Part shown: positions 6,910 through 8,759 of the stretch, in pieces
Layout: each line of letters starts with the position of its first letter
Numbering within the stretch: position 1 is the first letter of the stretch
Origin: an uncultured Eubacteriales bacterium
Lineage (GTDB): Bacteria; Bacillota; Clostridia; Lachnospirales; CAG-274
Direction of reading: 5' to 3'
Length of the DNA stretch: 8,759 nucleotides
Assembly: GCA_902497185.1 (NCBI GenBank)
Contig: CABVEG010000055.1
Coordinates: 1-8,759, forward strand
Position numbers and translations under genes: made by a program
The notes under the pieces: model-generated
Told to the model about the DNA's origin: nothing
What the model saw: the letters and a program-made list of their open reading frames with translations, nothing else
Databases searched by the model: none

Positions 6910-8577
6910 TTATTTACCAGGTTTAAAAGAACTCTTTAATGATACAATTCTGTTAAACACAAGGTTGTCCTCTGTACAATGCTTACTGTCTGCAATAAAG
7001 TAACCGTTTCTCATAAACTGAAATCTGTCCATAGGCTTTACAGTCTTAATTGATGGCTCAATATAAGCAGTAACAGTCTTTAATGAATTAGGGTTAAGAC
7101 TGTAACCATTATCTGATGTTTCATCAGCTACAACAAGATTTTCATAGAGATTAACCTGTGCATTAACTGCTGTAGCACAATTTACCCAGTGAATAGTACC
7201 CTTAACCTTCCTTGCAGTAAAATCAAGTCCTGATTTTGTAGCTGGGTCATAAGTACAGTGAATTTCTGTTATATTACCATTTTCATCTTTAACAAAATCG
7301 GTACAGGTTACAAAATATGCACCCTTAAGTCTTACTTCCTTACCCGGAGCAAGTCTGAAAAACTTTTTAGGAGGTTCCTCCATAAAGTCCTCTCTTTCAA
7401 TATAAAGCTCTCTTGAAAATGGCACCATTCTCTTACCAAAGCTTTCATCCTTAGCATGATTTTCAATTTCAAGCATTTCTGTCTGACCTTCTGGATAGTT
7501 TGTAATAACAAGTTTAACAGGGTCAAGAACAGCCATAACAACAGGCGTCTTTGGCTGCAAATCCTCTCTTACATAATAATCCAGCTGTGCAAGGCTTACA
7601 ACGGAATTTGCTTTTGCAACACCTACGCTTGCACAAAAATTCCTGATTGATTCAGGAGTATAACCACGTCTTCTTATACCTGAAAGAGTAATAAGTCTTG
7701 GGTCATCCCAACCGTCTACCTGATTGGTTTCAACAAGGTTTCTCAAATATCTCTTACCCATTATGGTATCTTCAAGATTAAGCTTTGCAAACTCAATCTG
7801 TCTTGGTTTAACAGGGAAATTAGTACTAATATTTTCTACTACCCAATTATATAATGGTCTGTGATCTTCAAACTCCATTGTACATATTGAATGAGTAATG
7901 CCCTCAATGGCATCCTCAACAGGGTGAGCAAAATCATACATAGGATAAATACACCACTTATCACCTGTTGCATGATGTGTCATATGAGCAATTCTGTAAA
8001 TAACGGGATCCCTCATATTTATATTAGGTGATGTCATATCAATTTTAGCTCTCAGGGTTTTTTCACCATCAGCAAACTCACCATTTTTCATTCTTTCAAA
8101 AAGGTCAAGATTCTCTTCAACACTTCTGTTTCTGTAAGGACTTTCCTTACCCGGTTCTGTTAATGTACCTCTTGAAAGCCTAACCTCCTCTGCCGTCATA
8201 TCACAAACAAAGGCAAGCCCCTTTTTAATAAGCTCAACAGCATATTCATACATTTTATCAAAATAGCTTGAAGCAAAGAAAAGTCTTTCTTCCCAATCAA
8301 AGCCAAGCCACTTTATGTCATTCTGAATGGAATTTACAAACTCAGTATCTTCCTTTGCAGGGTTTGTGTCATCAAATCTTAAATTACACTTACCGCCATA
8401 TTGTTCTGCAAGTCCGAAATTAAGGCAAATACTTTTTGCATGACCCAAATGAAGATAGCCGTTAGGCTCAGGCGGAAATCTAGTAACAACTTTAGATGTA
8501 TCTTCCAAATCTTCCTCGATAATGGTGTTTATAAAATTACCATACACTGTTTCTTTATTCTCATTATTGCCTTCCAT
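6910..8577 (-). CDS. glnS: Glutaminyl-tRNA synthetase
   Basis: Cytoplasmic class Ic synthetase that charges tRNA-Gln directly with glutamine. The 555 residues closely match E. coli GlnRS (554). The N-terminal catalytic domain has RFPPEPNGYLHLGHAKS (33-49) with the HIGH-type HLGH at 43-46, RFDDTNP (67-73) in the glutamine pocket, IYPMYDFAHP (210-219), and GWDDPRL (289-295) followed by GIRRRGYTPESIR (300-312). The KMSKS loop reads MGKR (273-276), with Gly where E. coli GlnRS has Ser; the catalytic Lys is kept. Two C-terminal anticodon-binding beta barrels follow: MAVLDPVKLVI (348-358), GKEVRLKGAYFV (412-423), RKVKGTIHWV (456-465) and FMRNGYF (521-527). These features are GlnRS, not bacterial GluRS, which has an alpha-helical anticodon domain. 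The start has AGGAGG 5 bases upstream, overlapping the previous gene's stop. The LCP gene follows after 19 bases. Confidence 0.97.
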   Translation of the reverse strand: MEGNNENKETVYGNFINTIIEEDLEDTSKVVTRFPPEPNGYLHLGHAKSICLNFGLAEQYGGKCNLRFDDTNPAKEDTEFVNSIQNDIKWLGFDWEERLFFASSYFDKMYEYAVELIKKGLAFVCDMTAEEVRLSRGTLTEPGKESPYRNRSVEENLDLFERMKNGEFADGEKTLRAKIDMTSPNINMRDPVIYRIAHMTHHATGDKWCIYPMYDFAHPVEDAIEGITHSICTMEFEDHRPLYNWVVENISTNFPVKPRQIEFAKLNLEDTIMGKRYLRNLVETNQVDGWDDPRLITLSGIRRRGYTPESIRNFCASVGVAKANSVVSLAQLDYYVREDLQPKTPVVMAVLDPVKLVITNYPEGQTEMLEIENHAKDESFGKRMVPFSRELYIEREDFMEEPPKKFFRLAPGKEVRLKGAYFVTCTDFVKDENGNITEIHCTYDPATKSGLDFTARKVKGTIHWVNCATAVNAQVNLYENLVVADETSDNGYSLNPNSLKTVTAYIEPSIKTVKPMDRFQFMRNGYFIADSKHCTEDNLVFNRIVSLKSSFKPGK

Positions 8578-8582
8578 AGTTA

Positions 8583-8588
8583 CCTCCT
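8583..8588 (-). promoter_or_regulatory. Ribosome binding site of glnS, overlapping the upstream stop codon
   Basis: On the - strand AGGAGG precedes the glnS ATG by 5 bases. Its first two bases are also the last two of the TAG stop (8589-8587) of the upstream Cys-rich ORF, so ribosomes ending there sit on the glnS initiation site. Confidence 0.85.
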
Positions 8589-8757
8589 AAAAGCCTTTAG
8601 TTTCAAAATCTTTATGATAAAAGCATTTGCCGCAATGAGGACAAATACCGAAACGCAAAATGCTGTCATCTATGTCATTAGAGAGTGTAAAGTCAAGCAT
8701 AACCTTGACTTCATTATTATTACAGCTATGATGCTGATAATAATAATTTGAAGTTTC
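8587..8757 (-). CDS. C-terminal end of a small Cys-rich, zinc-ribbon-like protein (N-terminus beyond window)
   Basis: An open - strand frame enters from the right edge and gives 56 residues before a TAG. I do not recognise the family. The visible end contains HHSC (9-12), a polar stretch with VKVMLDFTLSNDIDD (18-31, which looks like a beta strand followed by a loop), and RFGICPHCGKCFYHKDF (35-51). The C-P-H-C-G-K-C arrangement (Cys 39, 42 and 45, with His 41 and 48 nearby) is what a zinc-ribbon or knuckle half looks like; Cys12 or a cysteine upstream of the window could complete a metal site. Real coding is supported by the non-random protein, by the stop codon overlapping the glnS ribosome binding site, and by the 9-base gap to glnS on the same strand. 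The other two - strand frames are interrupted by stops. Function unknown; regulator, chaperone-like or redox protein are all possible. Confidence 0.6.
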   Translation of the reverse strand, partial: ETSNYYYQHHSCNNNEVKVMLDFTLSNDIDDSILRFGICPHCGKCFYHKDFETKGF

Positions 8758-8759
8758 AA

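Noticed and set aside
8690..8711. Perfect 8-bp inverted repeat AAGTCAAG/CTTGACTT with a 6-base loop
   Set aside because: It lies inside the partial Cys-rich coding frame and has no T-run on either side. It could be an operator-like site, but the coding explanation is sufficient.

Overview
The window is AT-rich, tightly packed bacterial DNA. Strong AGGAGG-type ribosome binding sites, hairpin-plus-T-run terminators and the protein sequences suggest a low-GC Firmicute of the class Clostridia. A Lachnospiraceae-like gut anaerobe is the best guess; this is inference, since no rRNA or marker gene is present.

Layout. Positions 1-2558 on the + strand hold a methionine-type ABC importer in the order metN (5' end cut by the window edge), metI, metQ. 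It closes with a strong intrinsic terminator at 2572-2601. Everything from about 2630 to the right edge is on the - strand. Read in the direction of transcription (right to left) it contains: the C-terminal end of a small Cys-rich, zinc-ribbon-like protein cut by the right edge (8587-8757); glutaminyl-tRNA synthetase glnS; a membrane-anchored LytR-CpsA-Psr (LCP) protein with a LytR_C domain; a hairpin terminator or attenuator; and two adjacent FAD-binding proteins, an HI0933/BaiN-like protein and a COG2509-type protein. The + and - blocks converge at about 2560-2630.

How the genes work together. MetN (ATPase), MetI (membrane channel) and MetQ (lipoprotein receptor) form one importer. Any control element of that operon, such as a SAM riboswitch or S-box, would lie upstream of position 1 and cannot be seen. 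On the - strand the Cys-rich gene, glnS and the LCP gene are 9 and 19 bases apart and look co-transcribed, although their functions (translation, cell-wall polymer attachment) are not obviously linked. The two flavoproteins are 2 bases apart. The second one's ribosome binding site lies inside the last codons of the first, so they are probably translationally coupled. The hairpin at 5434-5468 sits only 9 bases before the Shine-Dalgarno of the first flavoprotein gene, which raises the question of how the pair is expressed.

No gene-free stretch exceeds 80 bases. I saw no tRNA or rRNA gene, CRISPR array, insertion sequence, phage gene or attachment site. Most of the window is ordinary core metabolism. 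The points worth a second look are the unlisted Cys-rich ORF end, the terminator/attenuator arrangement, the flavoprotein pair, and the glnS details. I do not see a convincing new multi-gene system.
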